Of a stretch of 64,000 nt of DNA, positions 1 through 8,558 are shown in pieces. The stretch lies in the NCBI RefSeq assembly GCF_000832305.1, contig NZ_CP010536.1, positions 3,534,001 to 3,598,000 of the forward strand, written 5' to 3'. The notes beneath the pieces were generated by a model. That model did no database searches. It saw only the letters and a program-made list of their open reading frames with translations, and was not told where the DNA came from. Within the stretch, counting starts at the first letter, position 1, and each line of letters begins with the position of its first letter. This stretch comes from Cupriavidus basilensis (GTDB lineage Bacteria > Pseudomonadota > Gammaproteobacteria > Burkholderiales > Burkholderiaceae). A program made the position numbers and the translations under genes.

Positions 1-1636
1 GGACGTTGTGGCCGAGCGCCAGCAGGCTGTTCTGGTGGGCCGAGGCGACCTGCACCTGCTGCTGGCCCTGCGTGTCGTCATAGAGCGTTTGGTTGCGGCC
101 TTCGCCGAATAGCTCTTTACTCTGGTAGCCGGACAGCGCGTGCTGACCCGGCAGGTTCCACGTCGGTAGATTTTCCTGATTGTTCACCACCCCGACGATG
201 ATCGGCCGATCCGGATCGCCGCCCAGGTAGGCCACAACGACCTCCTGTCCGATGCGCGGCAGGTGCGTGTTGCCAAAGCGGCTCCCCGATGCAAAATTGG
301 CGACGCGAATCCAGCAGGAACTGTTCTCGTCGCTGTTGCCGTAGCGGTCCCAGGCAAACTCGCAGCGCACGCGACCGAATTCGTCGGTCCAGATTTCCTG
401 ATTGGCCGGACCGGTGATCTTCGCGACATGCGTGCCGCCGATGTAAGGCTTGCTGACCCATTCGGGCCGGAAGATCTCGTGGGTCGGCTGTGCCTCGAAT
501 TCCACCTCGCAGCGCCATTGCTGGCCGCTGCCCGAGACCTCGCCCACATCCTCGATCAGCAGGCGCGTATCGAAAACCAGGTACTCGCGGTTGGCCTTCT
601 CGCGCAGGGAGCGCGCGAGCGTGAACGTATTGCCCGGCGCCATCGCGCGGACGTTCCCTTTGCCGCGCACACGGTGTCCATGCTGGCGGATGGCTTCCAT
701 GCGGATGCGCGCCCGCATGTCGCCCTCGGCGCGGGCTACCTTGCCGCTTGCGGGCTCGGCGTGGTCACCCGGCCAGTCGAACAGCTCGTAGGTCGAATGA
801 CTGGTGTCGCGCGGATCTTCGGCAGACACGTTGAGGTCGGCGCGCGGTTGCTTGAAATCGTAATCCCCGTGCGTCCATTTTCCGGTGATCAGCCGGTCGC
901 GCACCTCAAACTGATAGAGGTGTTCTTCGTCAACCCGGTCAGAGGATGGATACCAGCTGATGGTGTGATACGCGGCACTGGGAATGACCTCGAAAGCCCC
1001 GTTGCCATCGGTCAGCACCAGACGGTGGTGACCATTTGAATGCTCGAAGAAGAACGATATGCCCCATTCCGCGAGCAGGCGCCGCACGAACTGGTAATCG
1101 GTTTCACCGGCCTGCAATTGATATTCGCGCTGAGGATATTGGCTATCCAGCAGGCGACGCTCGACGGGGAAGGTGTAGTTGCTGAGTACCGCTTCGACGA
1201 TTTCCAGTACGTTCATGTTCTGGAACCGCTTGTAGTTGCTCGTCAGTGTTGCCAGCCACAGCCACGGACGCAGGGTCAACCGGTACAGAATGCGCTCGCT
1301 GTCATGGAACGGCCCCCGAACTTCGGTGACGAGCCCGGTGATTTCCCGCGTGCCCTGACCCAGGCCACCGGCCAGGCCGGTGCCAGATCCGTCCAGTTCA
1401 ATACTGACGGTGAGCTCCTTGCCCTGCATGGCTTCCATATCAAAGTCGCCTGCCGGACCGTAAAGGGCATTTCGGTCGTCGGGGGTCTTCAACTCCAGTT
1501 CGTACTCGAAAAGGGCGTTAATGCCCTCAGTGCCGGATATGCGAGAAAACACCAACAGCGGCTGTCCCATCAGTTCCGGCAACCCCTCACCGGACACGGT
1601 GACGGTACGAGAAAAAAACGGCAAGCGGTTACGCAT
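1..1636 (-). CDS. vgrG: Type VI secretion tip protein VgrG (3' part beyond window)
   Basis: A minus-strand frame stays open from an ATG at 1636 (GGAG nine bases upstream) to the window edge, giving about 545 residues without a stop; the C-terminus is missing. The translation starts MRNRLPFFSRTVTVSG and reads as a VgrG/Rhs-spike protein. An N-terminal gp27-like part (FEYELELKTPD, then FVRRLLAEWGISFFFEH and ASGKVARAEGDMRARIRMEA) is followed by the gp5-like OB-fold part (TDEFGRVRCEFAWDR, SCWIRVAN, PRIGQEVVVAYLGGDPDRP). VgrG trimers form the puncturing tip of the T6SS needle and carry effectors into target cells. Plus-strand frames over this interval are antisense shadows. Family assignment is confident; cargo or effector domains cannot be judged because the 3' end is outside the window. 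Confidence 0.93.
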   Translation of the reverse strand, partial: MRNRLPFFSRTVTVSGEGLPELMGQPLLVFSRISGTEGINALFEYELELKTPDDRNALYGPAGDFDMEAMQGKELTVSIELDGSGTGLAGGLGQGTREITGLVTEVRGPFHDSERILYRLTLRPWLWLATLTSNYKRFQNMNVLEIVEAVLSNYTFPVERRLLDSQYPQREYQLQAGETDYQFVRRLLAEWGISFFFEHSNGHHRLVLTDGNGAFEVIPSAAYHTISWYPSSDRVDEEHLYQFEVRDRLITGKWTHGDYDFKQPRADLNVSAEDPRDTSHSTYELFDWPGDHAEPASGKVARAEGDMRARIRMEAIRQHGHRVRGKGNVRAMAPGNTFTLARSLREKANREYLVFDTRLLIEDVGEVSGSGQQWRCEVEFEAQPTHEIFRPEWVSKPYIGGTHVAKITGPANQEIWTDEFGRVRCEFAWDRYGNSDENSSCWIRVANFASGSRFGNTHLPRIGQEVVVAYLGGDPDRPIIVGVVNNQENLPTWNLPGQHALSGYQSKELFGEGRNQTLYDDTQGQQQVQVASAHQNSLLALGHNV

Positions 1637-1714
1637 GCAAGTAAGCTCCGTGATGTCAGGCGCCCTCGGCGCATTCCTGACGCGACGCGAAACACCCCAG
1701 GCCACCTGACGTGA

Positions 1715-1867
1715 CTTGGGCTCCCGAAAAAAATCCGCTACTCCGATGAATTTGGCTTCCCAAGCCTATGGACTTGGAAACGGGATGTCTATGAGACTAT
1801 TCTGGAATTGAACCCAAACGCTCCGCTGCAGGTGAAGTTACAAGATCCGCAAGGCCATGAGGCTTGA
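1715..1867 (+). pseudogene. Possible C-terminal remnant of a T6SS-associated cargo gene
   Basis: Just upstream of vgrG and pointing away from it, a 50-codon frame without a start codon runs to a TGA at 1865-1867. Its translation (RYSDEFGFPSLWTWKRD, then a short tail ending QGHEA) is hydrophilic and protein-like, unlike the low-complexity shadows around it. No start codon or upstream open frame exists, so it looks like the tail of a gene whose front has been deleted. I do not recognise the family. The link to T6SS cargo is only positional. Confidence 0.25.
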
Positions 1868-2291
1868 ACCTGATGTACCTTGCGCCAGTGCTGGCGCACC
1901 GATCCGCAAGTGATTTTCACAAATACCAGGACGGTATCGTGCAGCGAGAAACGCTATGCCGCAATCGGACAAGTACGAAATTCAATGAGAAATTCGGCGA
2001 CGAGGGCGGCTATGAAACGATCAGAAAAGCGGCTACCGTTCAGTGCATTCCGCACACTGTGGGTGCTCAGGCGCGAGCCGCGCATGCTGCACCATTGAGG
2101 ATGTGGAAGCGTTCTAAGTTCCTACGGGATGCCCTGCACCCCTCCTACGCAACCGCCCCCGATCGCCGCCCACACCGCCAAAGCCGAAGGCGCCTGTGCA
2201 CCCGCCGACATCGCGCATCGAAAGACGCTTCTGGCGTTTCGCGAACGGCTGAACGCGCCCGTCAAGATCCGCTTGTTGTGGAGTTCGATCT

Positions 2292-2690
2292 ATGAAGACA
2301 GGCACCAAAATCAAAGCCGAACCTCGTAAAGCCGAACCTCGGCAACATTCGGCGATCAGGCTGGCAGCGCTCGCCGCCGCTGCTGTATTTCTTGTTCTCT
2401 ATGGCTTGGATGTTAGAGACAGATCAACTGCGCACGAATGCAAGCGGGAGAATTCTGGCGACTACATCGGTGAAACCTGCTATTTGGCGCGTGAGTACGG
2501 CACTTTGTTTCGCCTTTATGCCGCGCGTAGCGACGAATTACTCGCAGAACGCACGTACCTTGACCCCGACGCTCCGCGCTTACTCTGGTTTCAGGACCAT
2601 GTGCTGTATGACATCGGCGCGCGCGATGGCAAGGGCTATGTAACACTGCCCCCGACACGTTGGGACTGGCTGCGGGCTAGACTCCCGTAG
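2292..2690 (+). CDS. Small single-pass membrane protein of unknown function
   Basis: This 132-residue protein has a basic N-terminus (about 22 residues), one hydrophobic segment at about 24-40 (RLAALAAAAVFLVLYGL) and then a hydrophilic part with two cysteines (HECKRENSG, ETCYLAREYG). That part probably lies in the periplasm, where the cysteines could form a disulfide. The C-terminal stretch (RSDELLAERTYLDPDAPRLLW) is polar and folded-looking. ATG 2292 has GGAG nine bases upstream. It lies near vgrG, where small periplasmic immunity or accessory proteins are common, but nothing in the sequence proves such a role. I do not recognise a named family. Confidence 0.6.
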   Translation: MKTGTKIKAEPRKAEPRQHSAIRLAALAAAAVFLVLYGLDVRDRSTAHECKRENSGDYIGETCYLAREYGTLFRLYAARSDELLAERTYLDPDAPRLLWFQDHVLYDIGARDGKGYVTLPPTRWDWLRARLP

Positions 2691-2801
2691 CGTACGAAGG
2701 CGCCTGCTTCCGTTCGTGGAATGACAGCCGTGAACCGACTGTTTGGGAGGGGGCACAGGCGCGACACGCGCCGAACCTGCGCAAGCCCCCCTCCCCCTAC
2801 C

Positions 2802-3170
2802 TCAAAGCAACCCCTGCACCCGATTCAAAGCCGCATCCAACTGCTGCTTCAACGGCGTCAGCAAGCAATGCAGACCGTGGCTGTCTTCTACCTCGTCGCC
2901 GTCGTAGTCCAGCAATCTCAGAACAGAGCCAAGGCCCGCGCTAACGCGTAGCAAGTCGGCGCAGCTTTCCTGCGCGATGCCTTGGGCGTCGTTGCGCAGC
3001 GCGTCTAGTTGGTAGGCTAGTTCCTGGACGCTTAGTTTTGTGGGGGTGTCTGCCGGGAAGGTGATGCGGATGAGGTCGGCGAGCAGGTCGGATTGCCGGG
3101 AGAGGGTGAGCGTGCGCTCGGGGTACTGCAAGGGGATGGACTGGCCGATGTGGGCGGAGGAGTTGGACAT
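2802..3170 (-). CDS. Hypothetical protein, DUF1484-like
   Basis: A 122-residue soluble protein with no signal peptide or membrane segment. It is rich in leucine and predicted helical, with the C-terminal pattern LHCLLTPLKQQLDAALNRVQGLL. From memory this layout (helical hairpin ending in a conserved LKQQLDxAL stretch) resembles the DUF1484 proteins of Ralstonia and Cupriavidus; that assignment is tentative and a profile search would settle it. The start at 3170 has a weak GGAA element six bases upstream. No obvious partner gene is adjacent. Function unknown. Confidence 0.6.
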   Translation of the reverse strand: MSNSSAHIGQSIPLQYPERTLTLSRQSDLLADLIRITFPADTPTKLSVQELAYQLDALRNDAQGIAQESCADLLRVSAGLGSVLRLLDYDGDEVEDSHGLHCLLTPLKQQLDAALNRVQGLL

Positions 3171-3710
3171 TGCGGTTCCATAGAAAAATTAGCCGCGTGC
3201 GGCGGCTGGTCGCCTATGTTTTCGCAGGTTTCCACTCCTGGTCACCTTTGTTTGAGGTGACTGGGAATTGTCGGGGAGATTTGGGGAGGATGTCAATCGG
3301 GGTCTACGCAGTGGAGTGCGTCAGCACCAGCGTTGGCTTCAAGGGCATCCACGTACGGGCCCGACGGAATTCGAATCGACCGCTCGCCGGACCCGTGATG
3401 ATGGCGTCTTTGAACAGGGTTGGAACGAAACGCCGACGTCCGAGTTCGTCCCTTGCGGACGGACGCGACTCCGTTCAACTCGTAATCGAGCGACTGCTTT
3501 CCGTGTGGCAGCCGTTCGCCGTCGAGAAATAAATTCAGTCGCCAGGCCAGATAGCGGAGGTCGGCAAACAACCGCTTTACGGTGTGCCTTCTCAATCCAC
3601 AAGAACGACATGGTCGCGAAAAGGTTGGCTCGTTCATTTCCGCGGATCGCGCGACCTATTCGAGCCGGCGACTGCCCCCAATTCCACAGTGCACTCGTGA
3701 ACACGCGATG
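3171..3710. other. 540-bp stretch with no supported gene
   Basis: Several overlapping frames of 110-170 codons occur on both strands, but all are rich in Arg, Ser, Pro and Thr with no recognisable motif, hydrophobic core or ribosome-binding site. I see no RNA gene, repeat or IS end. It may be decayed coding sequence. Confidence 0.4.
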
Positions 3711-4439
3711 TCACCAGTTCGCAATCACCGCATCGTCCATATCAGGACGTACGCGGTGCAGTAGCGCGGGGGATACATCCCCCTGAAGCGAGCACTCGAT
3801 CACTGACATGCCGTTGACAAGTTTCATTCCTGGTCCCGTCTCCGCGGGCTCAACGATAAGTACGCGCTCGACTGTCGCGGGCTTGGGCACCTCACCTAGT
3901 GGAACGTCGATCTTAGTCCATTGATCTACGGGATCCTTTGCCAGCCTCATCTCCCCGCGTATCCACGCTGGCCAATCCACCCCCACGGCTGGCTTGAAGC
4001 GTTCTTCGTCTCGGACGAAAGGCCTAATTTTCGCCACGATGCTAGCGGGCGCACCTTCCACAAGGAATCCCCAGAAAGCTTGCTTACCGACTCCATCGGC
4101 CGATGGCACCTCGTTCTTCGCATCGTGGTAGGCAATCAAGCTAACGCCTGCGACGCTAAGCGGCTGTCTTAGCGTTTGCCAATTGATTCGCTCGTACCGA
4201 CGATCTTCTACCGTCGGATGGGCGACCCCATTGGTCATGGACAACGCCATGCGCTCCGACCACTGCGCTCTTTCTTCCGTCAGCTTTTCGAAAAACGTCC
4301 GGTCACACGCCGAAAAGACGCGAAAGAGCTCCTCGTCTGCTGTCGCCTTTGCCAACGCTGAAGGAGAAAGCGCAGCTGCGATGGATACAGAAGCAACCCA
4401 GCGGCAAAGCAGTGTGCGAGTCAATACGGGTCTCGTCAT
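3711..4439 (-). CDS. Exported protein of unknown function
   Basis: The 242-residue product begins with a classical Sec signal peptide: basic start (MTRPVLTRTLLCRW), hydrophobic core and a likely cleavage site after residue 30 (PSALA-KATADEE). The mature part is about 210 residues, soluble, with single cysteines in FSACDRTFF and VIECSLQ that could pair in the periplasm, and a conserved-looking core (FWGFLVEG, WTKIDVPLGEVPKP). It is monocistronic on the minus strand. I do not recognise the family; periplasmic location is the only supported inference. Confidence 0.7.
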   Translation of the reverse strand: MTRPVLTRTLLCRWVASVSIAAALSPSALAKATADEELFRVFSACDRTFFEKLTEERAQWSERMALSMTNGVAHPTVEDRRYERINWQTLRQPLSVAGVSLIAYHDAKNEVPSADGVGKQAFWGFLVEGAPASIVAKIRPFVRDEERFKPAVGVDWPAWIRGEMRLAKDPVDQWTKIDVPLGEVPKPATVERVLIVEPAETGPGMKLVNGMSVIECSLQGDVSPALLHRVRPDMDDAVIANW

Positions 4440-4895
4440 CGATATATCTCTACTGGGCTATGCGTCCGAATTTACCACCGGCCGTTGCCTGATCGGCTCT
4501 CGCCTCTCCCCATATGTACGCTATGTGAGACGGACCAGATTGCAGACTTACGGCTGACTTCGGCCGAACTTTAATCCCACCGATTGGCTCTTCCTCAGCG
4601 CCGTTGACAGTCTATGAGCCCGCCCCACGCAAGCACCGGCGCATCAAGCCCTTTGCGCGCCGGGAATCAGCATTCACGTTGAATGGACTTCCCGCCCCTC
4701 CAACGTGGGGTTTAGAACGCACGCCCACCTTCCGTTAAGGCGGCAAAGTCGGGCATCCGATGACGGCTACGCCAGCCTCCCAGCCGCCTTTGCGATGAAT
4801 CGGACTCGCGCAAGTGCAACCCCTCCTGAGCCGGCGACGCTCGGATGCTCATCAAGAGAGTCGCGCCTCGATATACCAATAACCAAGGGAATGGA
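4440..4895. other. Divergent intergenic region, no gene seen
   Basis: This 456-bp gap separates the exported protein gene (leftward) from the zinc-ribbon gene (rightward) and must contain both promoters. A TTGACA hexamer occurs near 4603 but without a good -10 partner. No RNA gene or repeat was recognised. Confidence 0.4.
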
Positions 4896-5957
4896 ATGAC
4901 AAGCTGTACAAACTGCGGCGCCAGCACCCCGGCCGGCGCCCGCTTCTGCAAAACATGCGGAACCCCATTCAAAGCGCAAGCACCGGCGGTAGCCGCTGCA
5001 GGATGCAGCGGCTGCGGCGCTGAACTGATAGCTGGCGCAAAGTTCTGCAGGAAATGCGGGACGCGGCCGTCGACCGCGGATTCGGTACATGCAGAAGATG
5101 CTTCACAGCATTCGACTATGCCAGTGCCAGAGGCCGTGGCACCCGCCGAGGTAGTGGCCGAGCCAGCGCAATTGGAGGCTCCCCTAGTCCGCGACGTAAC
5201 GCCAGATGCAGCCCTCCCGCAAGGTACGGAACCGACCGAAGCCATCGCCACCCGCCAGGTCGAGCCTGAGCACGTGCCTCAGCCCGTCGGTCCCAAGCAT
5301 CCCAAGTACGAAGCACCAGCGCAACCGGCATCGCCGCCGGCGGTGGAGCAAGGCACCAATACATCGACATCCCGAGGCACCACAGAGCCAGCACCACGAC
5401 AACCGCCGAAAGCACTAATCGCCGCCGGCATCGTCACGGCCGTCGCTGTCGCCGGAGGCGGCCTGTTCTGGTGGTACAGCGGCAAGCAACCCACCCCGCC
5501 AGTCGACCAAGCGACGCAGGTGCAGGCATCCCAGCCGGCATCGCCGCCTGAAACCACGGTGGCAACCCTGCCGAGCGAACCCGCCCAGCCCATCCAGCCG
5601 CAAGAACCTGCGGCGCAGCCCGAGCCAAGCGCACCCGTGGCGGCCACCCTGCCACCCGCCCCCGCGCCCGCACCGGAACCGGCTCCGCTCGCCAGCACGG
5701 CGCCGGCCGTTCCCACGCCCACACCACCGGCCAAACCCGCCAAGCCAGTTGTGCAGGTCGATCCCATGGACGCAAAGATCGACGAGTTGCTACGCAAGGC
5801 AAAAGGCCACGTCGCCAAAGGCCAATACGACAAGGCCATCGCCACAGGCGAAAGCGTCCTGGCTATCGACGCCGGCAACCGCGCTGCCAAGGCTTTGATC
5901 AGCAACGCCAAATCCAGGCAGATGGAAGCGCTGCGCTCCAACACCTCCCTCGAATAA
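4896..5957 (+). CDS. Double zinc-ribbon, single-pass membrane protein with TPR-like tail
   Basis: ATG 4896 is preferred over upstream in-frame codons because AAGGGA lies five bases before it and the zinc ribbon then starts at residue 4. The 353-residue product has two N-terminal CxxC-x(n)-CxxC zinc ribbons (CTNCG/CKTCG and CSGCG/CRKCG, residues about 4-55), a long Pro/Ala/Glu linker, one membrane helix at about residues 175-195 and a second Pro/Ala-rich linker. It ends in a helical pair (KAKGHVAKGQYDKAIATGE) resembling a TPR repeat. The ribbons should face the cytoplasm and the TPR-like part the periplasm. It is followed after 13 bp by a lipoprotein gene and then by another zinc-ribbon membrane protein, so the three probably work together in the envelope. 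Function unknown. Confidence 0.8.
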   Translation: MTSCTNCGASTPAGARFCKTCGTPFKAQAPAVAAAGCSGCGAELIAGAKFCRKCGTRPSTADSVHAEDASQHSTMPVPEAVAPAEVVAEPAQLEAPLVRDVTPDAALPQGTEPTEAIATRQVEPEHVPQPVGPKHPKYEAPAQPASPPAVEQGTNTSTSRGTTEPAPRQPPKALIAAGIVTAVAVAGGGLFWWYSGKQPTPPVDQATQVQASQPASPPETTVATLPSEPAQPIQPQEPAAQPEPSAPVAATLPPAPAPAPEPAPLASTAPAVPTPTPPAKPAKPVVQVDPMDAKIDELLRKAKGHVAKGQYDKAIATGESVLAIDAGNRAAKALISNAKSRQMEALRSNTSLE

Positions 5958-5970
5958 CTACCTGCAAATC

Positions 5971-6642
5971 ATGAAACTCCAGAAGACGATTCTAGTAGCG
6001 GCCCTTGGCGCGCTACTGGCCAGCGGCTGCGCCACCCAGGGCGGCGAAAGCACTGTCAGCAGTGACACGGTCCTGCGCTGCGCCGCGCTCGGCACGGGCG
6101 GTGCCATTTTGGGTGCATTGATCGGCGGCACCAAGGGCGCCATTGGGGGCGCGGCTGCCGGTCTGGCTGCATGCGCGGTGATCGAGGTTGCCACGCGGCA
6201 GACCAAGACCGCGGCAGAGGTGGATCGCGAGTACAAGGTGAGCAACCGCAATCGCCTGCCGCGCACTGCGGAGGTGAATGCGTACAACACCGTTGTGACA
6301 CCGAACGGTGCCGTGAAGGCTGGCGAAGCGATCAAGCTGCAGTCGACGATCCGCGCCGTGTCCGGCACCAACGAGCCGGTTCAGGAAGTAAAGGAAATCC
6401 TGACCGTTTATGCGCCGTCCGGAGAGGAATTCAAGCGTGGCGAGAAGATCGTCAGCTCGGCGCCGGGCAGCGGTGAGTTTGACAACAGCTTCACGCTGAA
6501 GCTGCCGGTCGGCGCCCCGCAGGGCACATATCGCCTGAAGAGCCAAGTGGTGCTCAATGGCAAGCCTGGCATCACCCGAGAGAACCAGCTGCAGCTGGCG
6601 CGGGTGGGCGACACGTTCACCGTTGCCGTGCTGGATCACTGA
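5971..6642 (+). CDS. Glycine-zipper lipoprotein
   Basis: The 223-residue product has a lipoprotein signal peptide with lipobox LASGC (Cys at about 20). A Gly/Ala-rich hydrophobic stretch follows (GTGGAILGALIGGTKGAIGG, about residues 42-61) typical of glycine-zipper envelope proteins. The C-terminal half (from about 90) is beta-rich with repeated T/V strands and PSGEEFKRGE and PVGAPQGTYRLK motifs resembling an immunoglobulin-like fold. It should be anchored to a membrane leaflet in the periplasm. It lies 13 bp after the zinc-ribbon gene and 64 bp before a third envelope gene, consistent with one operon. Confidence 0.8.
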   Translation: MKLQKTILVAALGALLASGCATQGGESTVSSDTVLRCAALGTGGAILGALIGGTKGAIGGAAAGLAACAVIEVATRQTKTAAEVDREYKVSNRNRLPRTAEVNAYNTVVTPNGAVKAGEAIKLQSTIRAVSGTNEPVQEVKEILTVYAPSGEEFKRGEKIVSSAPGSGEFDNSFTLKLPVGAPQGTYRLKSQVVLNGKPGITRENQLQLARVGDTFTVAVLDH

Positions 6643-6706
6643 GCCGATCACTGCGTTGATCACTAAGGCAACCGCAGAACCGATAACAATACGGATAAAC
6701 AAATTC

Positions 6707-7885
6707 ATGACGACAAACGAAAAAGCTGCAGCGCCTTCCTACGCGTTGCTTCGGGCGGCAGAGGCGATCACCAACTGGCGCGCGTTGGCGATGTGCGGCA
6801 TGGCGGGCGTGGCAACGCTGATCGCGGGCATGCTCACCACTTATACGATCGCGCATAGCTTCTTCCTGGGCCTGTTGCTTGGTCTGGTCACGCTGGGGGT
6901 GATGCTGGTGGGGTATTCCGCCGTGGGCATCACGCTGATGCGGCAGGCGCAGGGGCACACCATCGGCTTTGTGGATGCGGTGCTGCAGGCGGTGTTCACC
7001 GCGCACCGGTTCCTTGGCGTTGGCATCTTGCTGCTGCTGGGCTACCTGGCGGTGCTGCTGGGGGCGCTCCTGATCTTCCTGCTGTGCAAGATCCCGGGCC
7101 TGGGGCCGCTGTTGTACGCGTTTGCGTTCCCGCTGGTGGCGGTGGTCATTGGCGCAACGTTCGCTGGCCTGGGGTACGTGGGATACCCGCTGGCCGCGCC
7201 GGCTATCTGGGAAGGCAACACGGCGGTGCAGACGGTGGCGCGGTTGATGCAGATCGGACGTCACCGGCTGCTCCAGGTGATCGTGAACATGTTTCTGTTG
7301 CTGGTGTTGGTGGTGGTGCTGTCATTCGTGGTCTTTGGCATCCTGGGCTATGGCGCCGTCATGTCGGCGTCGCTGTCGAGCGCGGTAGGTGCCAGCCCGA
7401 TGAGCTCGCTGCTGGCTATGTTCTCTGACGTCAATCCGTTTGGGCGCGCCTACGGCGGCGGCTTTGGCGGCGGCTATGGCCGTGGCGACATGGCTGCCCT
7501 GCAGGATGGCATGGCCTATGCCAAGTCGTTTGGCTTTGGCGCAGGCTTGCTGCTGACGATTGCCTTGGTGATCCCGTTCCTGACCTTTATCAATGGCACT
7601 TGCCTGATCTATCTGCAGACCGTGAACGGCATGGACTTCTCGGACTCGGAGGCGATGCTGAAGGAACGCATGGCACAGGCAAAGCGGCAGGCCGAGCAAG
7701 CGCGGGACCGTGCTGCGGAGCGCATGCGTGAGGCCAAGGCATCGCCGCAAGCTAAGCCGGCGGTTCAGGCGGCTGCGCAAGTTGCGGCGCCTGCAGCAGT
7801 GGCGTTGGCCTGCGGCACCTGCAACGCCCCTATGGCGGCGGACGACCTCTTCTGCGGCGAGTGCGGGGCAAAGCGGCCGGCCTGA
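6707..7885 (+). CDS. Multipass membrane protein with C-terminal zinc ribbon
   Basis: ATG 6707 opens a 392-residue product; the longer in-frame extension to 6557 overlaps the lipoprotein gene and is unlikely. About five to six hydrophobic segments occupy residues 25-310, separated by a Gly/Tyr-rich loop (RAYGGGFGGGYGRGD). A charged helical stretch (KERMAQAKRQAEQARDR) follows, then an Ala-rich linker and a C-terminal zinc ribbon CGTCNAPM...CGECG. The zinc ribbon echoes the two ribbons of the first gene of this run, which argues that the proteins belong to one envelope system. No known transporter signature was seen. Function unknown. Confidence 0.8.
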   Translation: MTTNEKAAAPSYALLRAAEAITNWRALAMCGMAGVATLIAGMLTTYTIAHSFFLGLLLGLVTLGVMLVGYSAVGITLMRQAQGHTIGFVDAVLQAVFTAHRFLGVGILLLLGYLAVLLGALLIFLLCKIPGLGPLLYAFAFPLVAVVIGATFAGLGYVGYPLAAPAIWEGNTAVQTVARLMQIGRHRLLQVIVNMFLLLVLVVVLSFVVFGILGYGAVMSASLSSAVGASPMSSLLAMFSDVNPFGRAYGGGFGGGYGRGDMAALQDGMAYAKSFGFGAGLLLTIALVIPFLTFINGTCLIYLQTVNGMDFSDSEAMLKERMAQAKRQAEQARDRAAERMREAKASPQAKPAVQAAAQVAAPAAVALACGTCNAPMAADDLFCGECGAKRPA

Positions 7886-7915
7886 CGGCTCGGCTGCCAA
7901 TTCGCAAGCAGGCAA

Positions 7916-7938
7916 GGGGGATGGATGCTCCGTCCCCC
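7916..7938 (+). terminator. Hairpin after the zinc-ribbon run
   Basis: A nine-base stem (GGGGGATGG pairing with CCGTCCCCC, one G-T wobble) with a five-base loop lies 31 bp after the stop codon at 7885. There is no T-run, so intrinsic termination is not certain. Confidence 0.45.
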
Positions 7939-7955
7939 TCCTCTCCCATTGTTCA

Positions 7956-8225
7956 ATGACCACCAAAGACCAGAAGACAGCGTGCCTGCCGCGAGCCAGC
8001 GACAGGACCAAGGAATTTGACAAGGATTGAAAGCGACCGGCCCACTCTGGGCGCTACAACATGGGCGGTCTCAAGGAGGCAATGATGCTCCTGATCGCCA
8101 ACGATGGTCCGCTACCGCCGGAATACCTGGACCATCCTCTCTCAGGCCAACTATCGGTTTATCGAGAGTGTCATGTTGGTGGCGACCTCCTCCTCATGTA
8201 CCGGCTCGAAGATGGCGGGCGGGTG
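7956..8225 (+). pseudogene. Broken YafQ/RelE-family toxin gene
   Basis: From ATG 7956 the frame reads MTTKDQKTACLPRASDRTKE then FDKD, hits TGA at 8028-8030, and continues in the same frame as KRPAHSGRYNMGGLKEAM, LLIANDGPLPPEYLDHPL and RECHVGGDLLLMYRLED. These blocks match the YafQ-type ribosome-dependent mRNA endonuclease layout (PLPPxxxDHPLSG, RECHxxxDLLLxYR). The TGA sits where the family has a Trp, so a single TGG-to-TGA change explains it. The catalytic C-terminal segment (HSELF region) is absent because the frame runs at 8223 into an IS3 transposase fragment. No antitoxin gene is adjacent. Inactive relic. Confidence 0.75.
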
Positions 8226-8390
8226 AGCCGCTCCGGCTACTACGCGCTCCGCCGTGCCAAGCCAAACACGAAGACGCTGCAGGAACAGACCCCCCCCCCC
8301 CGGCGCGCGCCAAGGCAGCGTTTGCTGCTAGCGGCGCGAGCGACGGCAGCCGACGTGTGATGCATGCGGTGCGGGCGCGAGGGGTGTGCT
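8223..8390 (+). pseudogene. IS3-family transposase OrfB remnant, frameshifted at a C12 tract
   Basis: The frame of the broken toxin passes into VSRSGYYALRRAKPNTK, the SGYYxWR motif typical of the start of IS3 OrfB. At the run of twelve C residues (8290-8301) the homology switches frame and continues as AKAAFAASGASDGSRRVMHA then VRARGV, again typical OrfB. Only about 55 codons remain. The junction with the toxin gene at 8223 is a deletion or insertion scar. No inverted repeats are identifiable. Confidence 0.7.
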
Positions 8391-8558
8391 GCGCACGTCG
8401 GCTTGCGCGTGTCCCTGCCTGCAGTCTCGTGTCCCGGTTGACGGTGCAAGCCCGCAAAGCCTTCGCCAAACGTCTTCCCTGGACCGGTGTCACCCTCGAT
8501 TGCATAGGCAATCTTCTTGCCTTCTTGCCTTATAGGGTGGATTGGCCTCGGGCGGGTA

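Noticed and set aside
263..1714. Two long plus-strand frames
   Set aside because: Antisense to vgrG, whose minus-strand translation shows clear VgrG motifs.
3339..3704. Minus-strand frame of 121 codons as a gene
   Set aside because: Composition is Arg/Ser-rich, two overlapping frames on the same strand are equally open, and there is no ribosome-binding site.
8290..8301. C12 tract as a phase-variation switch
   Set aside because: It lies in a decayed IS3 fragment downstream of an already broken toxin gene, so slippage cannot switch a functional protein.
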